DNA of 64,000 nucleotides, taken from assembly GCA_938018005.1 (NCBI GenBank), contig CALIJG010000001.1, forward strand, positions 1-64,000, read 5' to 3'. Made by a program: the position numbers and the translations under genes. The stretch's first letter is position 1. Every line of letters begins with the position of its first letter. Below are positions 18,021-26,833 of this stretch, in pieces. The notes under the pieces are model-generated. The model was not told the DNA's origin and searched no databases. It worked only from the letters and a program-made list of their open reading frames with translations. Origin of the DNA: an uncultured Candidatus Saccharibacteria bacterium (GTDB lineage Bacteria; Patescibacteriota; Saccharimonadia; Saccharimonadales; Saccharimonadaceae).

Positions 18021-20129
18021 TTAATCTCCATCCACCGTCGTATGAGCAAACTGCCGTGTGCCACGCCAGGCCAAGAAGCCAATGAGGAGCGCGTTTGCCA
18101 CGAGCGCAAAGCCAGCCAAGATGAGCATGTGCTGCATATAGAGCGCGCTATCTACCCCACCCGAGATCGCATGACGATAAGCAATGATGGAGTGTGTCAT
18201 GGGTAGCCAGGGGTTGATAGCTTGGAAGAAACCAGAGGCCGTTTGGATGGGGAATATCCCTTCGCTCGCTGCCAGCTGGAGCACCATGATGATCATTACC
18301 ACCAGCCGGCCAGGATTATCCAGCACCATCACTACCAGCGTAATGAGCGACATAAAGGCAAGCGAGGCAAGGTAGCTTGTGGCAGCAAATAGCCACGGAT
18401 GGTCGGGCTGCAAGCCCACCACATAGACCAGCACCAGCATCATAATCGTTGCTTGCACCAGTGCAGCCAGCCCCAAGACTGACATCTTAGCCAGCCACCA
18501 GCGCCAGGCATTTTCTTGGCGCGAGAAGGTCTTGCGCACTGGGTACATCGTCGTCAGAGCCAGCCCACCAACAAAGAGCGCTAGCGAGAGCATATATGGT
18601 GCCATGGCATAGCCGTAGTTTGGCACACTGCCAGTGCTGTGCTCGCTACTCGCCACAGGTGCGGCCATCTGCTGCTGAGCCGCTGGGCTAGTTGGCAGGA
18701 GCTTTACCTGAGCAGCACCAGTCTGCAGTTTGTGCGCCAGTGTGCTCGAGCCATCCACCAGCTGGTTACTTGCCTGCACCAGCGTGCTCGAGTGTTGCTG
18801 CAAGGTAGCTGCACCCTGAGCCAGTTGCCCACTACCCTGCTGAGCTGTTGCGAGATTACCTGCCACCAGTGCTGCACCAGCTTGGAGCCGCTCGCTACCA
18901 GCCCGCACCGTATTGTACCCCGCAAAGGCAGTGGTGGCTTGTGGGGCGAATTGTTCCACGCCAGTGTTGAGTGCCGCCACACCATTCTTGAGTGTTTGCT
19001 GCTGAGTAGTAAGTGTTTTGGTAAGAGTATCGAGGTTGGTCAGCAAGCTCTGCGTTTGCTCGGCAATGGCTTTGGTCTGCTGCAGAGCACTCGCTATGGT
19101 CTGCAGCTCGGGCAGTGTGATGGTCGTGCTACCGCCAGATGCAGCTGCCTGCGCACTAGTCTTTTGGAGGATCGCCCCAGCCGACGCGGCTGGTGCTTGC
19201 ATTGCCTGGAGCACACCCACCACCCGCTGCGCATCTTGGGCTACTGCCGCCTGTTGAGCCGCCACCACTGGTGATGGCTGAGCCACCTGAGTGTTGAGTG
19301 TATTTATCCCTTGTTTGATCTGCTGCATACCAGCCGTTAGCTGGGCTACTTGGGCCGCCGTTGGCAGTTGGCCAGTCAGCTGCGCTGTGCCCTGCTGGAC
19401 CTGCACTGCACCAGCCTGTAGCCGCCCTAGACTAGCCGTCAGCGTCTGCTGCTTGCTCGCTAGTTGGCTAACGCCATTGGTATAGTGAGTAAGACCCGCT
19501 TGGAGCTGCGCCGACCCCTGATGCAAGCGCCCAGCACCATCACCAGCCTGTGCCATGCCATTACCCACTGCACCAATACCCGCTGCAACCTCTTTGAGGT
19601 AAGTTTGGGTCACTTGCTCGGCCACTGTTTCCTTCACTTTTTGCGCGGCTTGGCGGCTAATGACTGCACCAATGTAGTTTTTGGCTGGCGTCAGCTGATA
19701 CGACACCACTGCTTGCTGCGGCTTGTCCTGCCGAAGTGACGCCGCACGCTGTGAGAAATCCTCTGGCACCGTCACTACTGCATAGTAGTAGCCACGGCGT
19801 ACGCCATCATCGGCTTGCTGCTTGGAGACGAATTCCCACTTAAGCGCCTTGCTCTTATGCAGAGACTCTGTCATTGTCCGGCCGATCTGCAACTCCTTAC
19901 CATTGATCTGCGCCCCTTTATCCTCATTCACAAAGGCAATTGGCAGTCGGTCGGTATGCCCATACGGATCCCACACCGAGCTCAGAAAAAACGCCGCATA
20001 TATCACTGGCACAAAGGCCAGTGCTATCACTGCCACCAATAGTGTTTTGCTCTGCAGCAAGTGCCGCCATTCGGCCTGGACCATCACACTGCGGCGACGC
20101 CGGATGGCTTGTTTTATTTTCTCACCCAT
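18021..20129 (-). CDS. YhgE/Pip-family membrane protein (ABC-2 type)
   Basis: 702 residues. One N-terminal transmembrane helix (about 31-53, followed by SSVWDPYGHTDRLPIAFVNED, typical of the family), a long extracytoplasmic part with Ala/Gln/Gly-rich repeats of the QLxxGAxxL kind (about 190-480), then five or six C-terminal membrane helices. The family includes phage receptor Pip and relatives of EsaA/YueB, linked to export. The gene overlaps the end of an Rrf2 regulator by 8 nt, so both form one transcript and the regulator probably controls it. GGAG lies 10 nt before the ATG. Confidence 0.85.
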   Translation of the reverse strand: MGEKIKQAIRRRRSVMVQAEWRHLLQSKTLLVAVIALAFVPVIYAAFFLSSVWDPYGHTDRLPIAFVNEDKGAQINGKELQIGRTMTESLHKSKALKWEFVSKQQADDGVRRGYYYAVVTVPEDFSQRAASLRQDKPQQAVVSYQLTPAKNYIGAVISRQAAQKVKETVAEQVTQTYLKEVAAGIGAVGNGMAQAGDGAGRLHQGSAQLQAGLTHYTNGVSQLASKQQTLTASLGRLQAGAVQVQQGTAQLTGQLPTAAQVAQLTAGMQQIKQGINTLNTQVAQPSPVVAAQQAAVAQDAQRVVGVLQAMQAPAASAGAILQKTSAQAAASGGSTTITLPELQTIASALQQTKAIAEQTQSLLTNLDTLTKTLTTQQQTLKNGVAALNTGVEQFAPQATTAFAGYNTVRAGSERLQAGAALVAGNLATAQQGSGQLAQGAATLQQHSSTLVQASNQLVDGSSTLAHKLQTGAAQVKLLPTSPAAQQQMAAPVASSEHSTGSVPNYGYAMAPYMLSLALFVGGLALTTMYPVRKTFSRQENAWRWWLAKMSVLGLAALVQATIMMLVLVYVVGLQPDHPWLFAATSYLASLAFMSLITLVVMVLDNPGRLVVMIIMVLQLAASEGIFPIQTASGFFQAINPWLPMTHSIIAYRHAISGGVDSALYMQHMLILAGFALVANALLIGFLAWRGTRQFAHTTVDGD

Positions 20130-20565
20130 TGTTCATTAACTCCTGAATAATATCTTGCAATGTCACACTCTGCAGCGTCTCAGCCCAGCGTGCCTGAGCC
20201 CGATCGAAGGCACCAAGGATGCTCACCTCACCGCGTTTGATCTTGCTATTATCCGCCTGGCGGGCAAACATCCGCTCGGCTACTCCTTGGTACTGGACGA
20301 AGCTCTCCGTCCCCTCGACTGCCGCCACGATATCCCACAGCGTCAGCTCTGTACTAGCCCGCGCCAGGCGAAAGCCACCACCCGCACCCCTCGCCGAGGT
20401 AATCAGTTGGGCTGTTACGAGCTTACGCGTTACTTTGGTAATATACGTTGGCGACACCCCCATCTGCTTCGCCAAGCTCTGGTTTGTCACTGGTGATCGC
20501 AGGTCTGGATGTGCCAGCAAAATCACAATGCAACAGGCCTGCTCGACTGCTCCTGATAATCTCAT
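20122..20565 (-). CDS. Rrf2-family transcriptional regulator
   Basis: 147 residues from the ATG at 20565 (MRLSGAVEQACCIVILLAHP), with a winged helix (SLAKQMGVSPTYITKVTRKLV, then RGAGGGFRLAR wing). The ORF is open 28 codons further; the chosen start matches family N termini, although the AAAGGAGG motif lies about 30 nt away and a GTG at 20583 is an alternative. The cysteines that hold the Fe-S cluster in IscR/NsrR are absent from the effector loop, so it probably senses something else. A perfect palindrome upstream is its likely operator. Confidence 0.85.
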   Translation of the reverse strand: MRLSGAVEQACCIVILLAHPDLRSPVTNQSLAKQMGVSPTYITKVTRKLVTAQLITSARGAGGGFRLARASTELTLWDIVAAVEGTESFVQYQGVAERMFARQADNSKIKRGEVSILGAFDRAQARWAETLQSVTLQDIIQELMNNG

Positions 20566-20618
20566 AGTTGATATGCGAGGCACTATGCAGCACCTCACTC
20601 CTCCTTTCTTTGATTGTT

Positions 20619-20647
20619 GATAATGGATATCTAATATCCAGATTATC
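20619..20647. promoter_or_regulatory. Palindromic operator upstream of the Rrf2 gene
   Basis: TGGATAT-CTA-ATATCCA (20624-20640), a perfect inverted repeat with outer GATAA/TTATC arms. It lies about 55-80 nt before the regulator start, so it is well placed for autoregulation. Confidence 0.6.
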
Positions 20648-20792
20648 ATAGGCTACCCTCTTTTTCAAGCCTATTGCATGAGAATATACCAGAAGCTCCC
20701 CATATCTCTAACTTCCTCTCACCATAACAACTTTTTATGCAATAAACCGAAAATATGGTAGAATAGCGACACATAGCGTAAGGAGAAGAACT

Positions 20793-21071
20793 ATGGAAAA
20801 AACCATCCATACAGAAAATGACGCCTGGGAGGCCTTTGCAAAAGCCTGTGGCTCATCAAATCATAGAGCTCACGACCTATTCAAAATTGAGCGCCAGACA
20901 GGCTGCTGGGTGTTCCGCTGGGCAGACCGCGCCAATATGCCTATGGGGATGGCACCCTGGGTTGTGACTGATGATGGCAAGGCAATGAGGGTCGGCATAC
21001 CTCTTTCGCTCAAGACAGTGCTGGCAGAGATCGCAGAAAATACAGAGAATAGCGAAGCAACGGCGAAATAA
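20793..21071 (+). CDS. Small orphan protein, 92 aa
   Basis: Not recognised. Soluble, starting MEKTIHTENDAWEAFAKACG; it has a Trp-rich centre (CWVFRWADRANMPMGMAPWVV) and a helical C terminus. AAGGAGAAG lies 6 nt before the ATG and TAGAAT (20758-20763) could be its -10. Plus strand, monocistronic, with a terminator at 21132. Confidence 0.7.
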   Translation: MEKTIHTENDAWEAFAKACGSSNHRAHDLFKIERQTGCWVFRWADRANMPMGMAPWVVTDDGKAMRVGIPLSLKTVLAEIAENTENSEATAK

Positions 21072-21131
21072 CGCTGACCTTTGCTAACCCTCTGAGAGCT
21101 AGGTCTCATCTGTGGTCTTGAACATGTATTT

Positions 21132-21166
21132 TGCTGGACTGATGAATGACAGCCCAGCATTTTCTT
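21132..21166 (+). terminator. Terminator of the 92-aa gene
   Basis: 6-bp stem (21132-21137 with 21154-21159) and a plus-strand T-rich tail. It lies between convergent genes. Confidence 0.6.
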
Positions 21167-21172
21167 TTTGTG

Positions 21173-22028
21173 CTACTTTGCGCGGCGGGCAAGCGGCTTC
21201 GTGCCTTTGTAGAGTAGGTAGCGGAACAGCCCTGCCTCATACAGCGTGCTATAGCCATGCGATGCCATCACGGCATTAACGAAGAATGGCGCAAGCTTCG
21301 CATCTGGCTGGATCCAGGCAAATGGCCGGGCGAGCGACCGCAAGCGATGGTATGTTGGCATAACGGCTTCTGTCCAATCGGTCTCGCTTATATTTGCAAA
21401 GCCAGCCTGCTGCAGTGCCTGCGATATCTCACCGGGGTTCTGCTGCCGCACACCAAAGCCACCAGCATGCTGCTCCAAAAAATCCATCATGCGCTGCTGA
21501 CGAACCGACATATGGCGAGCATCGACCTCATAATCGGCAAATACTACACGCCCACCAGTCTTAAGGATGCGATAAAATTCCTGCATCGTGGCCCGCATAT
21601 CCTTTGCGTGTGATAGTGTCTCATTCACATACACCACATCGAAATACCCATCTGGGAAGTCGGTGTGCGAATAATCGCCGAGCACAAAGCGCGGCGCAGG
21701 AGTCATATGCCGCGACAACTTCTCAGATATCTTAACCTCTCGTGGAGTGATGGTAATACCTATTACCTCACCCCCCCCCATTGGCCTGGACGAGGTATCG
21801 CGCCATCACGCCCTGGCCCGAGCCGGCATCGAGCACACGGTCGGTCGGCTTAAGCTGCAGCTCCTTGGCAAACATCCGCAAGAAGTTCGCCTGGGCTTGC
21901 CGCTCGTTCTTTGTCTCGCTCGTCCAGTAGCCAGCGTGCTGCGAGCGGCCCAGCACCATGTTGTAGCCCGCCCACGAGCCAAACCGCGAATAGTATGCTG
22001 CCACACCGTTGTTCTTTGTGTTCATCAT
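21173..22028 (-). CDS. SAM-dependent methyltransferase, frameshifted at a G9 tract
   Basis: Two overlapping ORFs together give one class I methyltransferase of about 284 residues. Part 1 (21768-22028) runs from MMNTKNNGVAAYYSRFGSW to the SAM motif VLDAGSGQG and stops just after QANGGG. Part 2 (21173-21781) continues EVIGITITPREVKISEKL, GYFDVVYVNETLSHA and a C-terminal lid. The break is a run of nine G (minus strand; 21771-21779): with eight G the frame is continuous and the total length is a multiple of three. The fold resembles the UbiE/sterol methyltransferase group; substrate unknown. AAGGAGAAA precedes the ATG. It may be phase variation, a pseudogene or a sequencing error. Confidence 0.85.
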
Positions 22029-22041
22029 TTTCTCCTTGTTA

Positions 22042-22063
22042 CTATACTTATTCTATAGTATAG
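22042..22063. promoter_or_regulatory. Inverted repeat/promoter upstream of the methyltransferase
   Basis: CTATACT (22042-22048) and AGTATAG (22057-22063) are exact reverse complements. The right arm gives a minus-strand TATACT -10. It may be an operator overlapping the promoter. Confidence 0.4.
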
Positions 22064-22295
22064 CGTAGAACCAGTGGATATAGCGGGTTTATGGGCCTTT
22101 CCCTGGTATGCCCTCGCTCTAGCTCCCTCCTCCTCTTTGCCATCTTTCAGATTCTCTCCACTCACTCTATTTTCTCTACCTCCGATAGGCCTATTTTATT
22201 AAAGCATGAGCGATATCATAATTATGACAATGGGGCGATTTGTAGTATCATGTATAAGTATAAGTGTTATACCAATGAGGTGAGGAGGAAACACA

Positions 22296-22946
22296 ATGCC
22301 AAAACCAGAAGCAGCTGGCCTGCCATGGCCAGCCCAAGCAGCCCGCAGACAAACCACGCGCCAGTCTGACCCTGCCATCCGCGATAGCAGCACCTACCGG
22401 CAAAAGCCCGCTGAGGATGCCGAGCGCACCACATCGGCAACCGCACAGAGCGAGCTCGATGCTGCCAAGAACAAGCTTGCCACCCTGCAAAAGGCACTGC
22501 AGCACGTGACCGCCGTCGAGATTGGTGAGGCACAGCTGGGCACCAGTGCACGCGACTACATTAGCCATGCGCTGGAGGTGTCGCGTGTTTTTTCTGAGCT
22601 AGAGCACCGCCGTGTGCCTGTCAATGGCGCGTACAATGGCCAGCCCTTCCAGGTGTTGCCAAGCTCCAACCTCGAGCTGATCGAGCGCGACCTGGGCCGT
22701 GCAAGCTTTGGCCCCTATGGCCCAGCTGGCCTCACTCGTGTTGGCCCTCAGCCCAAAGAAGAGCTTACTCTCGATGACTACGTCGCCGATGCCACTGCTC
22801 AAGCCACGGCCGACTACAACACCAAGAAAAAGCAAGCCGACGAGCAAGCCAAGGTCGCCACCGAGCTCCAAACCGCCCAAGAGCTCCTCGAGCGCAAAGG
22901 CTACGGCGTGACCGCACCAGAGGCCGGCAAGACGAAGGCCGCCTAA
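22296..22946 (+). CDS. Orphan coiled-coil protein, 216 aa
   Basis: Not recognised. Soluble; a disordered Pro/Arg-rich N terminus, a helix (about 48-70), a conserved-looking centre (TSARDYISHALEVSRVFSEL, VNGAYNGQPFQVLPSSN) and a C-terminal Ala/Lys/Gln helix likely to form a coiled coil. A GGAGGAAA site lies before the ATG. Its coding bases are distinctly GC-rich. Plus strand, own terminator. Confidence 0.75.
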   Translation: MPKPEAAGLPWPAQAARRQTTRQSDPAIRDSSTYRQKPAEDAERTTSATAQSELDAAKNKLATLQKALQHVTAVEIGEAQLGTSARDYISHALEVSRVFSELEHRRVPVNGAYNGQPFQVLPSSNLELIERDLGRASFGPYGPAGLTRVGPQPKEELTLDDYVADATAQATADYNTKKKQADEQAKVATELQTAQELLERKGYGVTAPEAGKTKAA

Positions 22947-22969
22947 CTAGCTCCATAAATATGCACACC

Positions 22970-23001
22970 AAGGTAAGTATTGCGACAATGCTTACCTTTT
23001 T
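22970..23001 (+). terminator. Terminator of the 216-aa gene
   Basis: 7-bp stem (22971-22977 with 22991-22997), partly extended inward, followed by a T-run on the plus strand. Confidence 0.75.
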
Positions 23002-23085
23002 CGTTTACATAGCAAAGCGCTTGCCGCTTCCTCTCCTGCTGGTTATGAGACACGATGCGTCTGGCTATATCTCCTATAATATTCA

Positions 23086-23727
23086 TTATTTACGCTGCGT
23101 CGTCTGCTGCACATACGCCACTGCCCGGACGAAGTCGTCGATGAGCGTCTGGCGCATAGCACCGTTGTATAGCGCAGCGGCTGGGTGGTAAAGCGGAATG
23201 ACGACGAACTCACGCTCGTGCAAACGCACTTTGCGCGGCTGACCATGGTCGCGGCTAATGCGTAGATCGGGGATGAACCCGCCACCACTGTGTCGCCCAA
23301 GAGTAAGCACTGCCTTTGGCTGGATAATATCGAGTTGCCGCATGAGGTACGGCCAAAAGGCGCGTTTCTCCTCCGGCAGTGGGTCGCGATTATTGGGCGG
23401 ACGATATTTAACGATATTAGTAATGTACACATCACTGCGCACCAGGCCAGCTGTGGCTAGCATTTCGTCGAGAAACTTCCCTGCTGCCCCCACAAAGGGC
23501 TTGCCCTGCAGGTCTTCATTCTTACCAGGCGCTTCCCCCACAAAGACGATATCGGCACTGGGGTTACCATCACCCAGCACTAGCTGCGTGGCCTGGGCAG
23601 CCAGCTCGGGGCAGAGCTTGGCGGCGATAATATCCTCAGCAAGGCGCACTAATTGGGCGGCTTGGGTTTGGTCTGGCGTGGATGGGTCATACAATCTAGT
23701 ATAACAATCGATGGGCGGATGGAGCAA
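23086..23727 (-). CDS. Uracil-DNA glycosylase, family 4 type
   Basis: About 200 residues. Removes uracil from DNA to start base-excision repair. Family-4 motifs: GEAPGKNED (64-72), GKPFVGAAGKFLDEML, VYITNIVKYRPPNNRDP and a late HPAA. The usual [4Fe-4S] cysteines are largely gone: KCRPP reads KYRPP (Y108), the next Cys is F124, and of the N-terminal CxxC pair only C39 remains. The first codon of the ORF is TTG; another TTG at 23691 is possible, and no ATG fits. A TATACT lies close to the second TTG. Confidence 0.88.
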   Translation of the reverse strand: MLHPPIDCYTRLYDPSTPDQTQAAQLVRLAEDIIAAKLCPELAAQATQLVLGDGNPSADIVFVGEAPGKNEDLQGKPFVGAAGKFLDEMLATAGLVRSDVYITNIVKYRPPNNRDPLPEEKRAFWPYLMRQLDIIQPKAVLTLGRHSGGGFIPDLRISRDHGQPRKVRLHEREFVVIPLYHPAAALYNGAMRQTLIDDFVRAVAYVQQTTQRK

Positions 23728-23850
23728 AAATCAGCCGTGATTGATCACTCTAGTTTTGACACTGGGATCTACTGCCTAGCTCTTGCAATATTGAGGGGTG
23801 TAATTGCGATGCTGGTTGATAGTAAACAAACGCAATCGAGGTATAAAAAC

Positions 23851-23875
23851 AAAAAAGCAATCCTGCATTGCTTTT
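23851..23875 (-). terminator. Terminator of the 94-aa orphan gene
   Basis: 8-bp stem (23854-23861 with 23867-23874), 5-nt loop, T6 on the minus strand. It lies beyond a much longer hairpin. Confidence 0.75.
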
Positions 23876-23891
23876 ATCCATCAAGAGTAGT

Positions 23892-23949
23892 CCGCTCCCG
23901 CGGAGGTAGAGCATCCGGATGGACGCGTCGATACCTCCGCTGGGAGCGG
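23892..23949. repeat. 17-bp GC-rich long hairpin
   Basis: 23892-23908 pairs with 23932-23949 over 17 bp, with a single bulged T at 23941. The 23-nt loop contains CATCCGGATG, itself a palindrome. It sits immediately after the stop of the 94-aa gene and before that gene's terminator. Confidence 0.75.
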
Positions 23950-23961
23950 GTGGTGGTGAGG

Positions 23962-24246
23962 TTACCAGCCGACTATCAAGCCACCACCAAGGCGCTCGAT
24001 CCTTGGGCTATAGCCCAAGAACACTAGACGATCTATGATGTCTTCCTGGATGGGGTTTGGCTCATCGCCCACGTCCAGGCGATCAAATGCCCTGCCTTTG
24101 TAGGCAAGGTTCCACTCACCTTGCTGAGCTACTACCTGGGCCATAGTGGTAATAGCTTGAACTGTCTCTTCTGCATTCGGGCTGGGAGTTCCTGACGTAT
24201 GAAATGCGACAGAAATTTCCTGCATCTCGCTAGCTGACAGAGCCAT
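23962..24246 (-). CDS. Small orphan protein, 94 aa
   Basis: Not recognised. It starts MALSASEMQEISVAFHTSG and ends with LGYSPRIERLGGGLIVGW. Predicted soluble with N-terminal helices and a C-terminal beta hairpin. The ATG at 24246 is preceded by AAGGGGG; an ATG 8 codons upstream is possible. The stop is followed by an unusual long hairpin. Confidence 0.6.
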   Translation of the reverse strand: MALSASEMQEISVAFHTSGTPSPNAEETVQAITTMAQVVAQQGEWNLAYKGRAFDRLDVGDEPNPIQEDIIDRLVFLGYSPRIERLGGGLIVGW

Positions 24247-24270
24247 AATCGGCCCCCTTTCTGCATCCAT

Positions 24271-24517
24271 TTGGATGCAACAGTGAGCTCAACCCTGTGT
24301 CGAGCTCTCTCCATTGCTGTGCACGCTCCGGTGTAGCGCCATCAGAGAGCTGGGCGCTCTATAGCGCTCGGCAGCTCCTCTAGCAGCAAGTCGAGAGAGT
24401 TCGACTCCTCACCACAAAAAGTTGCTATCCACCTCTGATAAGGAGAGGATATACTGCTATGTTAGTATGTTACTTTACATTTGTCAATAGCATGGGATAA
24501 TTTTCTACTTTTGTTGC
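24271..24517. other. Structured intergenic region
   Basis: About 250 nt with several hairpins. The strongest is at 24344-24381: AGAG-AGCTG and GCGCT arms around a CTAT loop. A second is at 24389-24407 (AGTCGA/TCGACT). The end looks faintly tRNA-like but no cloverleaf can be folded. It may be a non-coding RNA. Confidence 0.35.
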
Positions 24518-24546
24518 AAAAACACCTCCACAAAGGAGGTGTTTTG
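24518..24546 (-). terminator. Terminator of the ABC exporter operon
   Basis: 11-bp stem (24519-24529 with 24535-24545) and a T-run on the minus strand. Confidence 0.9.
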
Positions 24547-24582
24547 CTATGCGAGGAAGCGATGTGCTGAGTGTACTACTCC

Positions 24583-26832
24583 CTACTCTGTCTGGTTTGC
24601 CTCTGGGTCGGTGAGCTTGCGCACCATGGGCAGCACCAGGTAGATGCCAATGATGGCAGCAACGAGCCCCCCACCAACGATGCCGAAGTATAGCGGCGAG
24701 AGCGTTGGCTTGAGCGATGCGGAGAAGGTTGTGACGAAGACGGTACCAACCCACACCCCAATGACGCACGAGAGAAGCGAGACACTCAGTAGCGGCACCA
24801 GCGACTCCGTCATAATGAGGCGTTTGAGCTGGCCAAGACGCATACCACCGAGGCGCAGCGTGTAGAGTGAGCGACGGCGCTCAAATAATCCACCAATCGT
24901 CGAGACAATCAAGCTTGCCACTGCGACGAAGAGTGTCACGCCCATACCAGCGTAGGCCATCTCGGCAAAGTTTTTGATAACGGGGTTGATTTGCGGGTGC
25001 TTCTCGAAGTCCCCACTGCGGATGTAGAGGAAATCCTGCGGAGTCTGGCGAGCATAGACAAGGGCGCGCACCTTCTCCACGTCATCATTGTGAGCAACGG
25101 TGAGGAGGTAGTCTTTGGGGCCATTAGTATTGACTGGCTGCTCGGCGAGCGAGACGGTCTTGACGACGGCACCGTTGAAATCGAGCAAAGCATAGTGATC
25201 ACTCTGTGCACCGCTGGGGCAGCTGTGCTCGGTGTAGGTAGCAAGGTCGCTACAGCGGATGGCGCGAGCTTGGACGCGACCATTGTCACCAGCAATAGGA
25301 TACATTGGGGCAACATTGGTGATGTATGGCTGCTCGCTCAGGATTTTTTGAGTATCCGGCTGCAAGGTATGATCTTGCGAAGTGATCGCTACAGCGTTGC
25401 TACGCAGCTGCGAGTAACCGTTGCTCGCCACCGATGAAGCGTTGAGGGCATCAATACCACTTACCGCCGAGAGGTAGAAGCTCCCCGCGAAGAGGGCCAG
25501 CACGACCCCGCTCACACTGCGGAAGACGGTCTGCGAATGGACGGCAATCCGCTTGCCCGCAATCAGGGCCGAGCCACTGCGTGCGTAGCGTGCCACGATG
25601 CGAGCGATTTTGTTCGTTAGCCAGCCACCAGCCAGCACCAAGCCAAACATTACACTGAGGAAGGCTGCGAAGAGAATGAGGGTCGGTATAGAGCTCTCAC
25701 TTGCTCGCTCAGCCATCCAGTCGTGCCCAGGCTTCGACGCCATCCAGCCAAAGATACTAAGGCCAAATGCCAGGGGGATGACGCGCCACACCCGCAGCTT
25801 CTTTGCCTTTTCGGCTGAGCGCGAGACGCCCAGTGGTGAGAGTTGTGCCTTGCGCATCCGACGCCAGTTGACATACGTCGTCAGGCCAAGGGTTACACCG
25901 ACGATGATAATATATTGATACCACTGCAGCGCAAGATCAGCTGGCCAGAAACGCATGTCGCCATAGGAGAAGCCATAAAGCGAACTCTGTGTGAGTGTGA
26001 ATACAACGAGACCTAGCACCACACCAGCCAGCGAGGCCAGCAGCGACTCGAGTAGCAGCACACGAGCTACTTGCCCCTTGGTCGCGCCCACAAGGCGCAG
26101 GGCGGCGTAGCGCTTCTCGCGCTGTGCCCCACCCAGCTGCGTAGCAACAGCAACGAAGGTGACGATTGGGAAGAGTAAGATCGATCCGCCCACAACCAGC
26201 ATCATCAGCGAGAATGGGTCGAAGGCAACACTCTGCGCCGCGCCATTGACATCGGTGATATAGACGTCGGCGTAGGAGTTGGGCTGCCCATTTTTCTTAG
26301 CATATTGGTTGCTCTTCTCAACCTCCTCCGCACTCACACCCTTGACCAAGTACAGGTCATCAGGGCTCGCAGAGTACTCGTCTGGCAGTGTGCCAAGGTT
26401 GGTCGTGAGGCCAGCAAAGCGCTCGAGAATCTTGTCCTCTGGGTGCTGGGCGATCGCCGCTGCTAGCCCCTTGGAGAGGTAGTATTCACCTGCCTTTGGC
26501 GTGTCCATCTTGGCAAATTTGGCGGACTTCTCGGTGCCCTGCAGCGAGATGACGCTAATCGTCTTGCCTCGCCACTCGTCTTTGTTGCCCCGCTCAATGC
26601 CACCAGCTTTGAGTGGCGCTTGGCCAGTTGCTTGTGGCTTTTGGGGTGTACGCTGAGCCTGTGTAATGGTATTCGAGATAATCGTTCGGTTTTGGCGGCC
26701 CACCAAGCCATTGAGCCCAGCAGCCATATAGCACAGCATGACGATTCCAAGCGAGATAGCTGCTGCTGTGAGACCCAGGCGCATCATCGATTGCCGGCCC
26801 GATTTTTTTAATAATAACCAACTAACGCTCAT
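24583..26832 (-). CDS. FtsX/MacB-type ABC transporter permease
   Basis: 749 residues. About ten membrane helices in a 1+3 ... 3+3 pattern: helix 1 at about 15-40, an extracytoplasmic part, helices around 200-330, more around 345-460, a second extracytoplasmic part and three at the end. This resembles BceB/FtsX-type permeases that move lipids or antimicrobial peptides by mechanotransmission. The ATG at 26832 follows the ATPase stop by 1 nt, with GGAGGGA before it, so the two are translationally coupled. Confidence 0.88.
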   Translation of the reverse strand: MSVSWLLLKKSGRQSMMRLGLTAAAISLGIVMLCYMAAGLNGLVGRQNRTIISNTITQAQRTPQKPQATGQAPLKAGGIERGNKDEWRGKTISVISLQGTEKSAKFAKMDTPKAGEYYLSKGLAAAIAQHPEDKILERFAGLTTNLGTLPDEYSASPDDLYLVKGVSAEEVEKSNQYAKKNGQPNSYADVYITDVNGAAQSVAFDPFSLMMLVVGGSILLFPIVTFVAVATQLGGAQREKRYAALRLVGATKGQVARVLLLESLLASLAGVVLGLVVFTLTQSSLYGFSYGDMRFWPADLALQWYQYIIIVGVTLGLTTYVNWRRMRKAQLSPLGVSRSAEKAKKLRVWRVIPLAFGLSIFGWMASKPGHDWMAERASESSIPTLILFAAFLSVMFGLVLAGGWLTNKIARIVARYARSGSALIAGKRIAVHSQTVFRSVSGVVLALFAGSFYLSAVSGIDALNASSVASNGYSQLRSNAVAITSQDHTLQPDTQKILSEQPYITNVAPMYPIAGDNGRVQARAIRCSDLATYTEHSCPSGAQSDHYALLDFNGAVVKTVSLAEQPVNTNGPKDYLLTVAHNDDVEKVRALVYARQTPQDFLYIRSGDFEKHPQINPVIKNFAEMAYAGMGVTLFVAVASLIVSTIGGLFERRRSLYTLRLGGMRLGQLKRLIMTESLVPLLSVSLLSCVIGVWVGTVFVTTFSASLKPTLSPLYFGIVGGGLVAAIIGIYLVLPMVRKLTDPEANQTE

Positions 26833-26833
26833 G

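Noticed and set aside
24321..24416. A tRNA gene
   Set aside because: The 3' end resembles a T-arm plus CCA, but T-stem pairing fails in two positions and no acceptor partner or anticodon arm can be folded.
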